This document shows positions 26,099-35,444 of a stretch of DNA of 64,000 nt, piece by piece. Position 1 is the first letter of the stretch, and each line of letters starts with the position of its first letter. This stretch comes from Thiotrichaceae bacterium. GTDB lineage: Bacteria > Pseudomonadota > Gammaproteobacteria > Beggiatoales > Beggiatoaceae. The notes under the pieces were generated by a model. The model did not search any database. It saw only the letters and a list, made by a program, of their open reading frames with translations, and had not been told where the DNA came from. The position numbers and the translations under genes were made by a program. The stretch spans positions 26,241-90,240 of the forward strand of contig JAABRD010000018.1 in the NCBI GenBank assembly GCA_011391085.1, given 5' to 3'.

Positions 26099-27388
26099 AT
26101 GTTCAAAAAAATGAGTATGTTATGGCTTGGCAGTCTGGCACTTGCCCAAACTGGCGTGGTCGCAGATGATGAAGATGTGTTCAAGGAGGCGTTGAAGTAC
26201 ACCGTCAAGGTGGAAACGCGAGTTGACACCCCCTTTTTTGAAGACCAGAAGGGATCCTTTAATGCCGCAGGCTTTCTTGTGGATGCCGAACGTCGGTGGA
26301 TTATGACAAATGCCCATGTCGTTGCGCGTTCCCCTTCCCATGTTTCGGTTGCCTTTCACGAAGAGGAGACGTTTCATCCCGTCGAAAAATTTTATGTGGA
26401 TCCCTATTTGGATTTGGCCATTCTAAAATTGCCAGGCGAGACTAAATTAGACCGTCCCGTGGCTTCCCTAGAATGCGGTTCACCACCATCAATAGGACAT
26501 CCGGTGGGGGCACTGGGACACCCGTGGGGATTATTTTTCACTGGCACTCGTGGCGTCATTTCTGGAATCACGGATAAAGTTGGGGCTGAGTTTCTGCAAA
26601 CTGACGCGCCCATCAATGAGGGTAACTCTGGCGGACCTCTGATTAGTATGAAGTCCACCAAGGTGGTGGGCATCAATACCTCCTCTGTCAGCAAGATCGG
26701 TGACCAAAATACCAATTTTGCGACTCCCATCAAATATGCTTGTCGCGTTCTTCAGTTGTTACAAACGGGTCAAAATCCCTCACCTCCGCAAATGCCAGTG
26801 TTGTTTCTGATTGATTTGGACGATACGAATCAACTGATTGTGGCCAGTACCAACTTGGGTACCGATTTGATTGGCTTGCAACAGGGTGACAAAATCGATT
26901 CAGTAGTTGGTGAGACTGGACCGATTCAAAATGAGAGTCACCTCATTCATGCGCTTCGAGGTCACTTGGACAAATTCACGTTACAAGTGATTCGTGACGG
27001 TAAATCGTTGGAACTGTCTGGCAAACTGAATCCAATCCCACGTATCACGGATCGGGTAGGTATTTCCGTGTCAGGCGTCTTAATTGCCCCGTGGGGGATA
27101 CGTGACTGGTATGAACTGAAATTGCCGCGTTTCATGGTTCACTATGTAGAAGCCGGTTCTGTGGGAGACAATGAGAAAATTCAAGTGGGAGACAGTCTCG
27201 TTGCCTTGGACGGCAAGGAAATCAATGACCTCAAAGAGTTGTTTGCCCATTTGCAAGCGGCCCAAACGAAAGCAAGTGGTGTACGGATGAAGTTGAAACG
27301 TTTTAGTAGTCTCGATGACCGTTTGTATGATTATTTGGAACGGACGTTGACGGTGGAGGAGTTGAAATATATTGGGGCATCTCCTTAA
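26099..27388 (+). CDS. Trypsin-like (S1C) serine protease with PDZ-like domains
   Basis: The 429-residue protein has a signal peptide (MSMLWLGSLALAQTGVVA). A trypsin-like domain carries a visible triad: H73 in TNAHVV, D105 in DLAIL and S177 in GNSGGPL. Two PDZ-like regions follow (about 240-305 with GLQQGDKIDSVVGETGPIQN, and about 320-410 with VEAGSVGDNEKIQVGDSLVA). The order matches DegP/HtrA-type periplasmic quality-control proteases, and the length is near the family's usual 450. It stands alone between two repeats. Substrates are unknown. Confidence 0.9.
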   Translation: MFKKMSMLWLGSLALAQTGVVADDEDVFKEALKYTVKVETRVDTPFFEDQKGSFNAAGFLVDAERRWIMTNAHVVARSPSHVSVAFHEEETFHPVEKFYVDPYLDLAILKLPGETKLDRPVASLECGSPPSIGHPVGALGHPWGLFFTGTRGVISGITDKVGAEFLQTDAPINEGNSGGPLISMKSTKVVGINTSSVSKIGDQNTNFATPIKYACRVLQLLQTGQNPSPPQMPVLFLIDLDDTNQLIVASTNLGTDLIGLQQGDKIDSVVGETGPIQNESHLIHALRGHLDKFTLQVIRDGKSLELSGKLNPIPRITDRVGISVSGVLIAPWGIRDWYELKLPRFMVHYVEAGSVGDNEKIQVGDSLVALDGKEINDLKELFAHLQAAQTKASGVRMKLKRFSSLDDRLYDYLERTLTVEELKYIGASP

Positions 27389-27821
27389 TATTATGCCAGG
27401 CGGAATGAATTCCGGACTCCAACGGCAAAGAAGTTGGAGTCCGGCAAAGAAGTTGGAGTCCGGAATTTATTCCGTTTCAAAACGGGCGGAATAAATTCCG
27501 GACTCCACGGAATGAATTCCGGACTCCAACAGCAAATTCTGTCACACTGGCCAACAAAAATCCCATATTAATATACCTTAATGGGGTATAAAAATATTCA
27601 TTTGTAAAAAACCTAAAAGTGTTTCAACAAACGCTTTTCTTCTGACCTATTTTGTCATATCATAATAACTCTTTTTTTATCCATTGCCAAACGAAAACGT
27701 TTAGGTGGTAATAATTGAGATGTAGATAAACCAAGAATGACGGATTGCTGTTAAAATGGTTATCTTATTGAATAACCAGTTATTTTTTATCAACCCTATT
27801 AACCATACAGGGAGGAAATAA
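27389..27821. repeat. Repeat block and promoter region upstream of transketolase
   Basis: 27400-27530 contains several direct and inverted copies of cggaataaattccggactcc and related ggaatgaattccggactcc, able to form hairpins. It is the same family as at 12128 and 45988. The remaining 290 bases are AT-rich with no gene, and a GGAGG (27810-27815) precedes the tkt start. Confidence 0.8.
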
Positions 27822-29813
27822 ATGCCTTCGCGTAGAGAACTTGCAAATGCCATTCGTGTGTTAAGCATGGATGCCGTTCAAAAAGCCAATTCTGGACATC
27901 CTGGCGCACCCATGGGGATGGCCGATATTGCAGAAGTGTTGTGGAATGATTATTTAAGACATAACCCGGCCAATCCCAAATGGCCCAATCGTGACCGTTT
28001 TGTATTGTCCAATGGTCATGGTTCCATGCTGATTTATTCCTTGTTGCATCTGACGGGTTATGAGGTGTCTATAGAAGACCTCAAGAATTTCCGTCAAATG
28101 CACTCGAGGACCCCAGGCCATCCAGAATATGGTTACACGCCTGGCGTGGAAACCACGACGGGGCCGCTAGGTCAAGGTGTTACCAATGCAGTTGGTATGG
28201 CCATTGCTGAAAAAGTGTTGGCGGCCCAGTTTAATCGGCCTGGGCATAACATTGTTGACCATCGTACTTTTACGTTTTTAGGCGATGGCTGTATGATGGA
28301 AGGAATTTCCCATGAGGCGTGTTCCCTAGCAGGCACGTTAGGTTTGGGCAAATTGATTGCTTTTTATGATGACAACGGCATTTCCATTGATGGCGAAGTG
28401 GAAGGTTGGTTCACTGACAACACGCCAGGACGCTTTGCTGCGTATGGTTGGCATGTGATTGAAAATGTCAACGGTCACGATGCTGAAGCTATCAAGCAAG
28501 CCTTGGAAGATGCGATGTCACATAATGACAAGCCGACCTTGATTTGTTGTAAAACCATCATCGGTTGGGGGTCGCCCAATAAACAAGGTAAGGAAGAATG
28601 CCATGGGGCACCATTGGGCGAAAAGGAAGTGGAACTGGTTCGGAAAACCATCGGTTGGGAACATCCCGCTTTTGTCATTCCTGACGCTGTTTACAAGGCG
28701 TGGGATGCCAAAGCCAAGGGGGCCAAAAAGGAGGTGGAATGGAATGACAAATTTAACGCTTACAAGAAAGTCCATCCAGAGTTAGCGGCGGAATTGATGC
28801 GGCGTTTGAATGGCGAATTACCAGCCCATTTCTTGGAAAAAGCCGACACGATTGTCGAAAGCGTGGATGCTAAACAAGAAAAAATCGCCACCCGGAAAGC
28901 GTCCCAAAATGCCTTGGGTGCCTACGGCCCCTTGTTGCCAGAACTGCTGGGGGGTTCGGCGGACTTGGCAGGGTCGAATCTCACGATTTGGCCAGGGTGC
29001 AAAGGCATCAAAGAACATTCCAATGGTAATTATGTTCATTATGGGGTCCGTGAATTTGGGATGTCTGCCATCATGAACGGTATCGCCCTGCACGGTGGTT
29101 TCATCCCTTACGGTGGCACCTTCCTCGTCTTTTCTGACTATGCCCGCAACGCCCTGCGCATGTCGGCCTTGATGAAAATTCGAGTTATCCAGGTCTATAC
29201 GCACGACTCGATTGGATTAGGTGAAGATGGTCCAACCCATCAACCGATTGAACATGTCGCCAGCTTACGACTGATTCCTAACATGTCTCTGTGGCGGCCC
29301 TGCGATGCGGTAGAAACGGCAGTGGCCTGGAAAGTGGCTATCAAACGTCAAGACGGTCCTACTTGCCTCATTTTGTCTCGGCAAAACTTACCTCATCAAC
29401 CACGTACTGTCGAACAACTGGAACTGATAGAAAAAGGTGGCTATACTCTACTAGACAGTGGTGGTACCCCAGACGCCATCATCATCGCCACCGGTTCGGA
29501 AGTAGAACAAGCCGTCGGCGCCGCCCAAAAATTGAAAGAGAAGGGCAAAAAAGTGCGCGTCGTCTCGATGCCTTGCACAAACATTTTCGACGTCCAAGAC
29601 GCGGCCTATCGTGAATCCGTCTTGCCTGCTAAAGTCACTGCGAGAGTGGCGATAGAAGCCGGCGTAACAGACATCTGGCTAAAATACGTCGGTCTTCAAG
29701 GCAAAGTCATCGGCATGAACCGCTTTGGCGAATCGGCCCCAGCGGGCGTGCTGTTTAAGGAATATGGATTTACCGTGGACAACGTCGTGAAGACGGTGGA
29801 AGCGGTGCTTTAA
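27822..29813 (+). CDS. tkt: Transketolase
   Basis: The product is 663 residues, the length of E. coli TktA. Motifs in order are [54 protein letters not shown], and the thiamine diphosphate site [20 protein letters not shown] followed by [11 protein letters not shown]. The second half has [20 protein letters not shown] and [19 protein letters not shown]. The enzyme moves two-carbon units in the pentose phosphate and Calvin cycles. It sits directly upstream of gap, an arrangement common in autotrophic and other gammaproteobacteria. Confidence 0.97.
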   Translation: MPSRRELANAIRVLSMDAVQKANSGHPGAPMGMADIAEVLWNDYLRHNPANPKWPNRDRFVLSNGHGSMLIYSLLHLTGYEVSIEDLKNFRQMHSRTPGHPEYGYTPGVETTTGPLGQGVTNAVGMAIAEKVLAAQFNRPGHNIVDHRTFTFLGDGCMMEGISHEACSLAGTLGLGKLIAFYDDNGISIDGEVEGWFTDNTPGRFAAYGWHVIENVNGHDAEAIKQALEDAMSHNDKPTLICCKTIIGWGSPNKQGKEECHGAPLGEKEVELVRKTIGWEHPAFVIPDAVYKAWDAKAKGAKKEVEWNDKFNAYKKVHPELAAELMRRLNGELPAHFLEKADTIVESVDAKQEKIATRKASQNALGAYGPLLPELLGGSADLAGSNLTIWPGCKGIKEHSNGNYVHYGVREFGMSAIMNGIALHGGFIPYGGTFLVFSDYARNALRMSALMKIRVIQVYTHDSIGLGEDGPTHQPIEHVASLRLIPNMSLWRPCDAVETAVAWKVAIKRQDGPTCLILSRQNLPHQPRTVEQLELIEKGGYTLLDSGGTPDAIIIATGSEVEQAVGAAQKLKEKGKKVRVVSMPCTNIFDVQDAAYRESVLPAKVTARVAIEAGVTDIWLKYVGLQGKVIGMNRFGESAPAGVLFKEYGFTVDNVVKTVEAVL

Positions 29814-29819
29814 GTGATA

Positions 29820-29852
29820 AGAAACTAAGTTTCTGCGAGAAACTTAGTTTCT
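29820..29852. terminator. Perfect 15-bp hairpin after tkt
   Basis: The arms agaaactaagtttct and agaaacttagtttct are exact complements with a 3-base loop. A third half-copy (aaagaaactaagtttctt) follows near 29872. There is no U-run, so it may stabilise or process the mRNA rather than stop transcription. Confidence 0.6.
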
Positions 29853-29967
29853 CAACCATGCCACTGCACCCAAAGAAACTAAGTTTCTTGTTGCATAAAC
29901 GAGAATCTCAATTAAATTTCTTTCTGAAATCATAACCAACTCAACTCATCACAGGAGAATAATACAC

Positions 29968-30981
29968 ATGGCAATAAAAGTTGCAATCAATGGTTACGGA
30001 CGTATCGGACGCAACATCTTACGGGCCCTTTATGAATCAGGCCGTAATAAAGAAATCCAAATCGTTGCCCTCAACGATTTAGGCGATGCTAACACCAATG
30101 CCCACCTCACCAAGTACGACACCGTACATGGGCGTTTCAAAGGCGACGTCAAAGTCGAAGGCGACTACATGATTGTCAACGGTGACAAGATTCGCGTCGT
30201 AGCAGAACGTGACCCCTCCAAATTGCCTTGGAAAGACCTCGGAGTCGATGTCGTCCATGAATGCACGGGTCTGTTCACCACCAAAGCGAAAGCCGGTTTG
30301 CATGTCAACGCGGGTGCTAGGAAAGTCATCATCTCCGCGCCAGGCGGAAAAGATGTGGATGCCACCGTCGTTTATGGCGTTAACCATCAAGTCCTCAAAG
30401 CCAGTGATACGGTCATTTCTAATGCGTCTTGTACCACCAATTGCTTGGCCCCCTTGGTCAAGCCATTGCATGACAAAATTGGTTTACTGCGTGGCTTGAT
30501 GACCACCATTCACTCCTACACCAACGACCAAGTGCTTACCGATGTTTACCACTCCGACTTGCGCCGGGCCCGTTCCGCTACCCAATCGATGATTCCTACC
30601 AAGACTGGCGCGGCAGCGGCGGTTGGTTTAGTGTTACCGGAACTGAATGGCAAATTGGATGGTTTCGCCATGCGCGTCCCTACCATCAACGTGTCAGTGG
30701 TTGACCTCGTTTTTGATGCGGCCCGGCCGACCAGCGTGGAAGAGATTAACAGCATTTTGAAAGCCGCTTCAGAAAACGAATTGAAGGGCATTCTGGCTTA
30801 TAATACCGACCCACTGGTCTCCATGGACTTCAATCACACCCCCACGTCCTCCAACTATGATTCCACTCAAACTCGTGTCATCGACGGCACTTTAGTGAAA
30901 GTGTTGTCCTGGTATGACAATGAATGGGGCTTCTCCAATCGGATGTTGGATACGACAGTGGCGTTGATGAACGCGAAGTAA
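29968..30981 (+). CDS. gap: Glyceraldehyde-3-phosphate dehydrogenase, type I
   Basis: The 337-residue protein shows the NAD(P)-binding start [20 protein letters not shown], the active site [11 protein letters not shown] with C155, THSYTNDQ-type segment ([19 protein letters not shown]), [20 protein letters not shown] and [12 protein letters not shown] near the end. It interconverts glyceraldehyde-3-phosphate and 1,3-bisphosphoglycerate. A GGAG precedes the ATG. Related bacteria usually have pgk next; here a defence island follows instead. Confidence 0.97.
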   Translation: MAIKVAINGYGRIGRNILRALYESGRNKEIQIVALNDLGDANTNAHLTKYDTVHGRFKGDVKVEGDYMIVNGDKIRVVAERDPSKLPWKDLGVDVVHECTGLFTTKAKAGLHVNAGARKVIISAPGGKDVDATVVYGVNHQVLKASDTVISNASCTTNCLAPLVKPLHDKIGLLRGLMTTIHSYTNDQVLTDVYHSDLRRARSATQSMIPTKTGAAAAVGLVLPELNGKLDGFAMRVPTINVSVVDLVFDAARPTSVEEINSILKAASENELKGILAYNTDPLVSMDFNHTPTSSNYDSTQTRVIDGTLVKVLSWYDNEWGFSNRMLDTTVALMNAK

Positions 30982-31002
30982 ATCAGTTTTTCCCATCATT
31001 TT

Positions 31003-31031
31003 AGGAGTCCAAAACTATGTTTTGGACTCCT
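31003..31031. terminator. Hairpin terminator-like structure after gap
   Basis: The arms aggagtccaaaac and gttttggactcct pair perfectly over 13 bp around a 3-base loop, 20 bases after the gap stop codon. The core resembles the ggagtccaaagc intergenic repeats. It separates gap from the defence island. Confidence 0.65.
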
Positions 31032-31085
31032 TCATGAAGATTGGATAGATAGTGTTGACTTTTATAAACGAACAGGACTTAAATA

Positions 31086-32207
31086 ATGAAACTATTGAGA
31101 TTGTATATTCAAGATAGCGGAATCTTTAACCGTACTCTGATAGACTTCACCCATGAAGGCAAACCACAAGACCTCTTGTGTCTAGCCGGAGTCAATGGCT
31201 CTGGTAAAACGACCGTTATGGAACTGTTGTTCCACTTGGTCACCTTGTTGACCCCCACTCTCTCTTTGCGAAGCATCTTCTTTGATAGACTCAAGTCCCA
31301 TATTTTCACTCGAACCCAATTTGCACAGTTAGATGTTCTGTTCGACGAAAAAGTACTGTCCTTAGTGATAGGTGACAAGGATAATATTGTGCGAGACGAA
31401 ACCAATCCCGCCCAGGCATTTATTATTGAATCAGAGTTAGGTTCACTCATTTCTCGGTTTGAAGATACTGTCGTAAAAATTCCCGATGAAAAGGAACCAG
31501 ACACTACTGTAGAAGATGAAATTAAACGACTGCTGGATACAGAACGCTTTTCTAAAAGACTCGTTGAAAGGTTAAACACCGACATTTTTCAATCGCTATT
31601 ACAGCAGATTGAAACTGCACTTTCTGATAAAAATCAAACTCAGAGAGAGGGGGAAGACTTGCCTTCTATTTATTTCTTTAATGCGCATGACCGAGAAATA
31701 CAAGACATACGTTATGATTCTGTTCCGAATAAAAAACCAAGATATAAACTGGCCCGTAGATACCATCCCAAAAAGGATGATCTGAATGGAACGTTTATCT
31801 ATAATGACTATGCCTATCCGAAAGAATTTGAGGCAGTAAAGAATTGGGTCAATCAGCTTGTACTTGTGGATAAGCAAATTGTTGAAATTGATAGACCTAA
31901 TCTTAAGACACTCGTCCATCCTACTAAGAAGAGTAGCACTCATGGTCTTGAACTGTTAAGTTCCGGTGAAGAGAGTTTGTTGATTATAGCCACTGAAATT
32001 TATCTGAAAGTCTCCAGAGGTTCAGTCGTCATTATAGATGAAGTCGATCAAAGCCTTCACCCTGAATTTCAGGAAAAGATTATGGTCCTTCTTACTCAAC
32101 TGCAAAAAGATAAAGGCTGTCAAATCATCGTCTCTTCCCACTCAGATATTGTTTGGAAATGTTTCGATTCTAAAGGTTTGATTGATTTAACTGAAATGGT
32201 GATGTAA
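31086..32207 (+). CDS. ABC-type AAA ATPase, PARIS AriA-like
   Basis: This 373-residue protein is of the SMC/OLD-like AAA_15/AAA_21 class. Walker A is GVNGSGKT (residues 35-42), the signature is LLSSGEESLLIIATEIYL, Walker B is VVIIDEVDQSLHPEFQEK, and a switch histidine appears in IIVSSHSDIVW. It starts behind AGGA and ends one base before the DUF4435 gene, so the two form one unit. ATPase plus DUF4435 is the known layout of the PARIS anti-phage system, in which AriA holds AriB until a phage anti-restriction protein triggers release. Motifs are seen; the PARIS assignment follows from the gene pair. Confidence 0.82.
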   Translation: MKLLRLYIQDSGIFNRTLIDFTHEGKPQDLLCLAGVNGSGKTTVMELLFHLVTLLTPTLSLRSIFFDRLKSHIFTRTQFAQLDVLFDEKVLSLVIGDKDNIVRDETNPAQAFIIESELGSLISRFEDTVVKIPDEKEPDTTVEDEIKRLLDTERFSKRLVERLNTDIFQSLLQQIETALSDKNQTQREGEDLPSIYFFNAHDREIQDIRYDSVPNKKPRYKLARRYHPKKDDLNGTFIYNDYAYPKEFEAVKNWVNQLVLVDKQIVEIDRPNLKTLVHPTKKSSTHGLELLSSGEESLLIIATEIYLKVSRGSVVIIDEVDQSLHPEFQEKIMVLLTQLQKDKGCQIIVSSHSDIVWKCFDSKGLIDLTEMVM

Positions 32208-32208
32208 G

Positions 32209-33156
32209 ATGACGCCATCGAATTCCATTAGTGATGCAAAATATAACTTTCTTCTTGAAGAAAATGGCTTTCGTGCGGCCCTGCGTTCTGCTATTCTTAA
32301 AGCGGGCCGAAAAGAAGTCATCTTTGTAGAAGGATATGATGACAAAGCTATATTTGAAATAATATTTCGTGAACATTCTGAAAGACTTTTTTTCCTTGAT
32401 GTCAGCCTGGAACAGCCTAAGAGAACCTCTCACCCAAATGTCGTTGCCATTGGGGGATGTGAACAGGTCAAGTCTTTGCTGATTGATTTTGTTAGGTTTC
32501 TACCTCAAGACAAAAGATTCTACGGTGTGATTGATAGAGATTTGAAAACGGATCAAGAAATTGAGGCTGAAAGGAATAAGGCTTGCTATGACAGACGGTT
32601 ATTTATTTGTTTCGAACGATATACTTTGGAAAACTATTTTTTTCACATAGACATCTTAAAAACGTTTATTCATGGAAAAACTATCGTTCACAAAGAACTG
32701 ATACCACTGGCAAATGATGATGCCAAACTGGAAGAAATAATGGCCGATATTATTTCTTGTTCAGCAAAAATTGCGGCAGCGAATTTGACTATTCGATTCT
32801 TTGACAACACCGTCGAATTTGTGGAGGGGGCCATTGATTGTGGTGATGATGAAATAGAGAAACGTGTTCATCATAGGTTAAGGGCTAAATGCGAGGGTTA
32901 TGTAGAAGCACTTGTCAATGCCAAATTCCAACTCATGAAAGACTTTATCATGCAATCATACCCTGAGAATGTCCAAAAGTTTGCCAGTGCTAAAACTTAT
33001 TTTGCTTCTCAATTTAACCGACGGTTGAAGGCTGATTATGAGGTTAGTTTACAATTGAATAATCATAAATCAGAGTTGGCCATGATTTTAAAGGATCATC
33101 CCCCGCTACCTAATGACTTCAACGAACTTTTAAGGTTTCTTGGAGTGATTTCATGA
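32209..33156 (+). CDS. DUF4435 TOPRIM-type nuclease, PARIS AriB-like
   Basis: The 315-residue protein contains a TOPRIM-like signature: glutamate E41 in IFVEGYDDKAIFE, a central strand region with AIGGCEQVKSLLIDFVRF, and a DxD at D109/D111 (GVIDRDLKTD). ERYTLENYFF, typical of DUF4435, follows. In PARIS this type of protein is the effector nuclease, shown for the known system to cut tRNA. The rest of the protein is helical. It directly follows the ATPase and shares four bases with the next ATPase (ATGA), so the island may be one transcript. Confidence 0.82.
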   Translation: MTPSNSISDAKYNFLLEENGFRAALRSAILKAGRKEVIFVEGYDDKAIFEIIFREHSERLFFLDVSLEQPKRTSHPNVVAIGGCEQVKSLLIDFVRFLPQDKRFYGVIDRDLKTDQEIEAERNKACYDRRLFICFERYTLENYFFHIDILKTFIHGKTIVHKELIPLANDDAKLEEIMADIISCSAKIAAANLTIRFFDNTVEFVEGAIDCGDDEIEKRVHHRLRAKCEGYVEALVNAKFQLMKDFIMQSYPENVQKFASAKTYFASQFNRRLKADYEVSLQLNNHKSELAMILKDHPPLPNDFNELLRFLGVIS

Positions 33157-34436
33157 TTGAGAATGGTCAAGGAATTGACTGGAATTTTAAGAAATATGAT
33201 AGACCGCGAAGCGGAAATTTTTGGCTTGGTACCACCAAACTCTCGGCGAAACAAATCATGCTAACTCAAATCAAACTAACCAACTTCAAATGTTTCAAAT
33301 CAGAGACAATATTCCCTCTCAGCCAATTTAATTTATTAACTGGTGTGAATGGTAGCGGCAAATCTACCTTATTGCAATCTTTGTTGCTGATGCGTCAGTC
33401 AATTGAAGATGATAGGTACACGACGAGACTCGTCTTGAATGGGAGTTGTGTCAATTTGGGCAACTTTGATGATGTGAGAAATCGTGAAGTGTCAGCGAAT
33501 GAACCGATGGTTTTTGAATTTAGCGCAAGTGGGGATTCAACCCATTCTATCCGTTACCATTTTGACCATAATTATCCGTCTGATGACATGAGTATATCGA
33601 TTTCAAGGGTTACCAAAGATGATGACGTGATTTTTGATTGGACGGACTCCTTGTTGGGAATCAAATCCCTTGAAAGATTCTTGTATAAATTGGAGGCGTT
33701 GGAAAAAAGATGGCCTATGTTTTATCAAGAGGATTTATATTTTATGTTTGAAGAAACCCATTTTATCTCCGCCGACCGAATTGGCCCACAAGACTCTTAT
33801 CAAAAAGTCGCCTTACCTAAATTTACTCACGTTGGCGCGAAAGGAGAATTTACAGTCAACTTGCTAAACAAAATGCGAGATGAATGGGTTGCAGAGACAC
33901 TCTGTTTGGGAGAAGGTTCGAAAACTCTAATGACTCAAACGGAGGCTTGGCTTGGCAAGATTCTAAGTCCAGTCACACTGGAAATTCCCCCTTCAAAAAC
34001 GAATTTGCTAGAACTTTTCATTGGGGGGACGAAACCTACCAATGTAGGATTTGGCTACAGTATCATTTTACCAATTATCGTGTCTGGATTAATTGCTAAA
34101 CCTGGCGAGAAATTGATTGTCGAAAATCCCGAAATCCATTTGCATCCGAAAGCGCAAACCGCGTTGATTCAATTTTTAGTCGCGGTGGCTAAGACGGGTG
34201 TACAGGTGTTTGTGGAATCGCATAGTGACCATGTGTTGAATGCGTTGCGGATTGTTGTGTTTGAGAAACAACTTACTCCAGAGGAGTTGAGTATTCTTTA
34301 TTTTCAAAATGACATTACGTCCATTTTAGTTGATAGAAAAGGGAAATTACATCGAAAAACTGCTGAAGGTGCGACTGCTAGAATACCCAAAGGTTTTTTT
34401 GATGAGTGGACTAATTCAATGGCTAAACTTTTCTAA
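33153..34436 (+). CDS. DUF3696-type ABC-class ATPase
   Basis: The 427-residue protein has the SMC/RecF-like N-terminal strand IKLTNFKCFKSETIFPLSQF, Walker A GVNGSGKS (from G64) with the LLQSLLLMRQS helix, a modified Walker B LIVENPEIHLHPKAQTALIQ, and VFVESHSDHVLNALR. It ends with the DUF3696 tail IPKGFFDEWTNSMAKLF. The ATG overlaps the stop of the DUF4435 gene and has a GGAG-type site; an alternative start is 33258 (MLTQIKLTNF). Such ATPases usually come with a variable partner. Here that is the downstream RNase-like protein 14 bases away. Confidence 0.85.
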   Translation: MIENGQGIDWNFKKYDRPRSGNFWLGTTKLSAKQIMLTQIKLTNFKCFKSETIFPLSQFNLLTGVNGSGKSTLLQSLLLMRQSIEDDRYTTRLVLNGSCVNLGNFDDVRNREVSANEPMVFEFSASGDSTHSIRYHFDHNYPSDDMSISISRVTKDDDVIFDWTDSLLGIKSLERFLYKLEALEKRWPMFYQEDLYFMFEETHFISADRIGPQDSYQKVALPKFTHVGAKGEFTVNLLNKMRDEWVAETLCLGEGSKTLMTQTEAWLGKILSPVTLEIPPSKTNLLELFIGGTKPTNVGFGYSIILPIIVSGLIAKPGEKLIVENPEIHLHPKAQTALIQFLVAVAKTGVQVFVESHSDHVLNALRIVVFEKQLTPEELSILYFQNDITSILVDRKGKLHRKTAEGATARIPKGFFDEWTNSMAKLF

Positions 34437-34450
34437 ACCAAGAAAATGTT

Positions 34451-35419
34451 ATGGATATATTTTTCAATGAGTTATCGATTCGACTTACTTCTGATGCCGA
34501 AGAAGCCCGCGAATGGCTAGAAAATTTGGCCAAATTAGGTCAGTTGTTAAAAAGGATTATTGAATCACTGGAGGAGGATTCTTTTACCTTTAGAAGAAAC
34601 GAAGACTTTGCACTGCAAAAAATTACTGATACGCAGACTATCAGCGATTTTTTGCAATCCGAGTTTGATTTTAGTGACCCTGTTTATGTTTTTTTGTTGG
34701 GAATTTTTGATTCACCTTATATCACCGAAGATGACCCTCAGAGAACGAAGTATGACTTGACTTCTATCACTATTAATCATACAGACTATGAAGTAACAGG
34801 CATTGCGGCTGCCTATTTGAAAAACTCGTTGGCGGTGAGTTTAGATAGTGGTATAGAATGGGACACTTGCCGACTAGAGGTATTGATAAACCAACTCAAT
34901 GAAGCAGGAGAAATTATTTCTGAACTAAAACCGGTAAAGCACGCCTGTAAAAGACAGCATATCATCGATTGCCATTTATCATTTTTAGCAACTTTATATG
35001 ATTGGGCATCTTATAAGCCTGTGTTTGCCCCTGAAAATGAAAAACAGAATATCTTGTCTTTAAAAGAAATATATAGCTTGTGTTTGGGTGAAGATGAGGA
35101 TGTTGGGGACGTTTGGGAAAATTTTTATCAAGAAATTTCTCACCTTGGCACGAATCAAAGAATTGATAAAATTACAAAAATTGTGAACTGTATTGCTGAG
35201 ATACAAAGATGGAAAAAAGCCACTGGCAGTTTAGAAAAACGCAACCGAGATAGAACAATATACACCATACCAAACTCAGATTTTATCGTTTCAGTCGATA
35301 CCCAGCATGGAGAATTTGAAATACATAAGAATCAAAAAGGGAATAATCACTTAGGTGCCATTTCTTTCGATGGTAAAGAGTTTAAAAATAAAAAAGACGA
35401 CCGTTCTCTAAAGCTATGA
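34451..35419 (+). CDS. Effector protein with C-terminal colicin E3-like ribonuclease domain
   Basis: The first 270 of 322 residues are helical and unfamiliar to me. The last 45 contain VDTQHGEFEIH, HLGAISFDGKEF and KDDRSLKL. They align with the end of colicin E3 (DSQHGELEGY, HLGSFDPKTG, PKRNIKKYL). The four catalytic residues of E3 (D510, H513, E517, R545) correspond to D283, H286, E290 and R318 with identical spacing of 3, 4 and 28. E3 cuts 16S rRNA in the decoding site. No immunity gene is adjacent, so control is likely by the upstream DUF3696 ATPase. The match is read by eye; the function is inferred. Confidence 0.72.
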   Translation: MDIFFNELSIRLTSDAEEAREWLENLAKLGQLLKRIIESLEEDSFTFRRNEDFALQKITDTQTISDFLQSEFDFSDPVYVFLLGIFDSPYITEDDPQRTKYDLTSITINHTDYEVTGIAAAYLKNSLAVSLDSGIEWDTCRLEVLINQLNEAGEIISELKPVKHACKRQHIIDCHLSFLATLYDWASYKPVFAPENEKQNILSLKEIYSLCLGEDEDVGDVWENFYQEISHLGTNQRIDKITKIVNCIAEIQRWKKATGSLEKRNRDRTIYTIPNSDFIVSVDTQHGEFEIHKNQKGNNHLGAISFDGKEFKNKKDDRSLKL

Positions 35420-35444
35420 TAACAAAAGCTATAGGACCCCCTCC

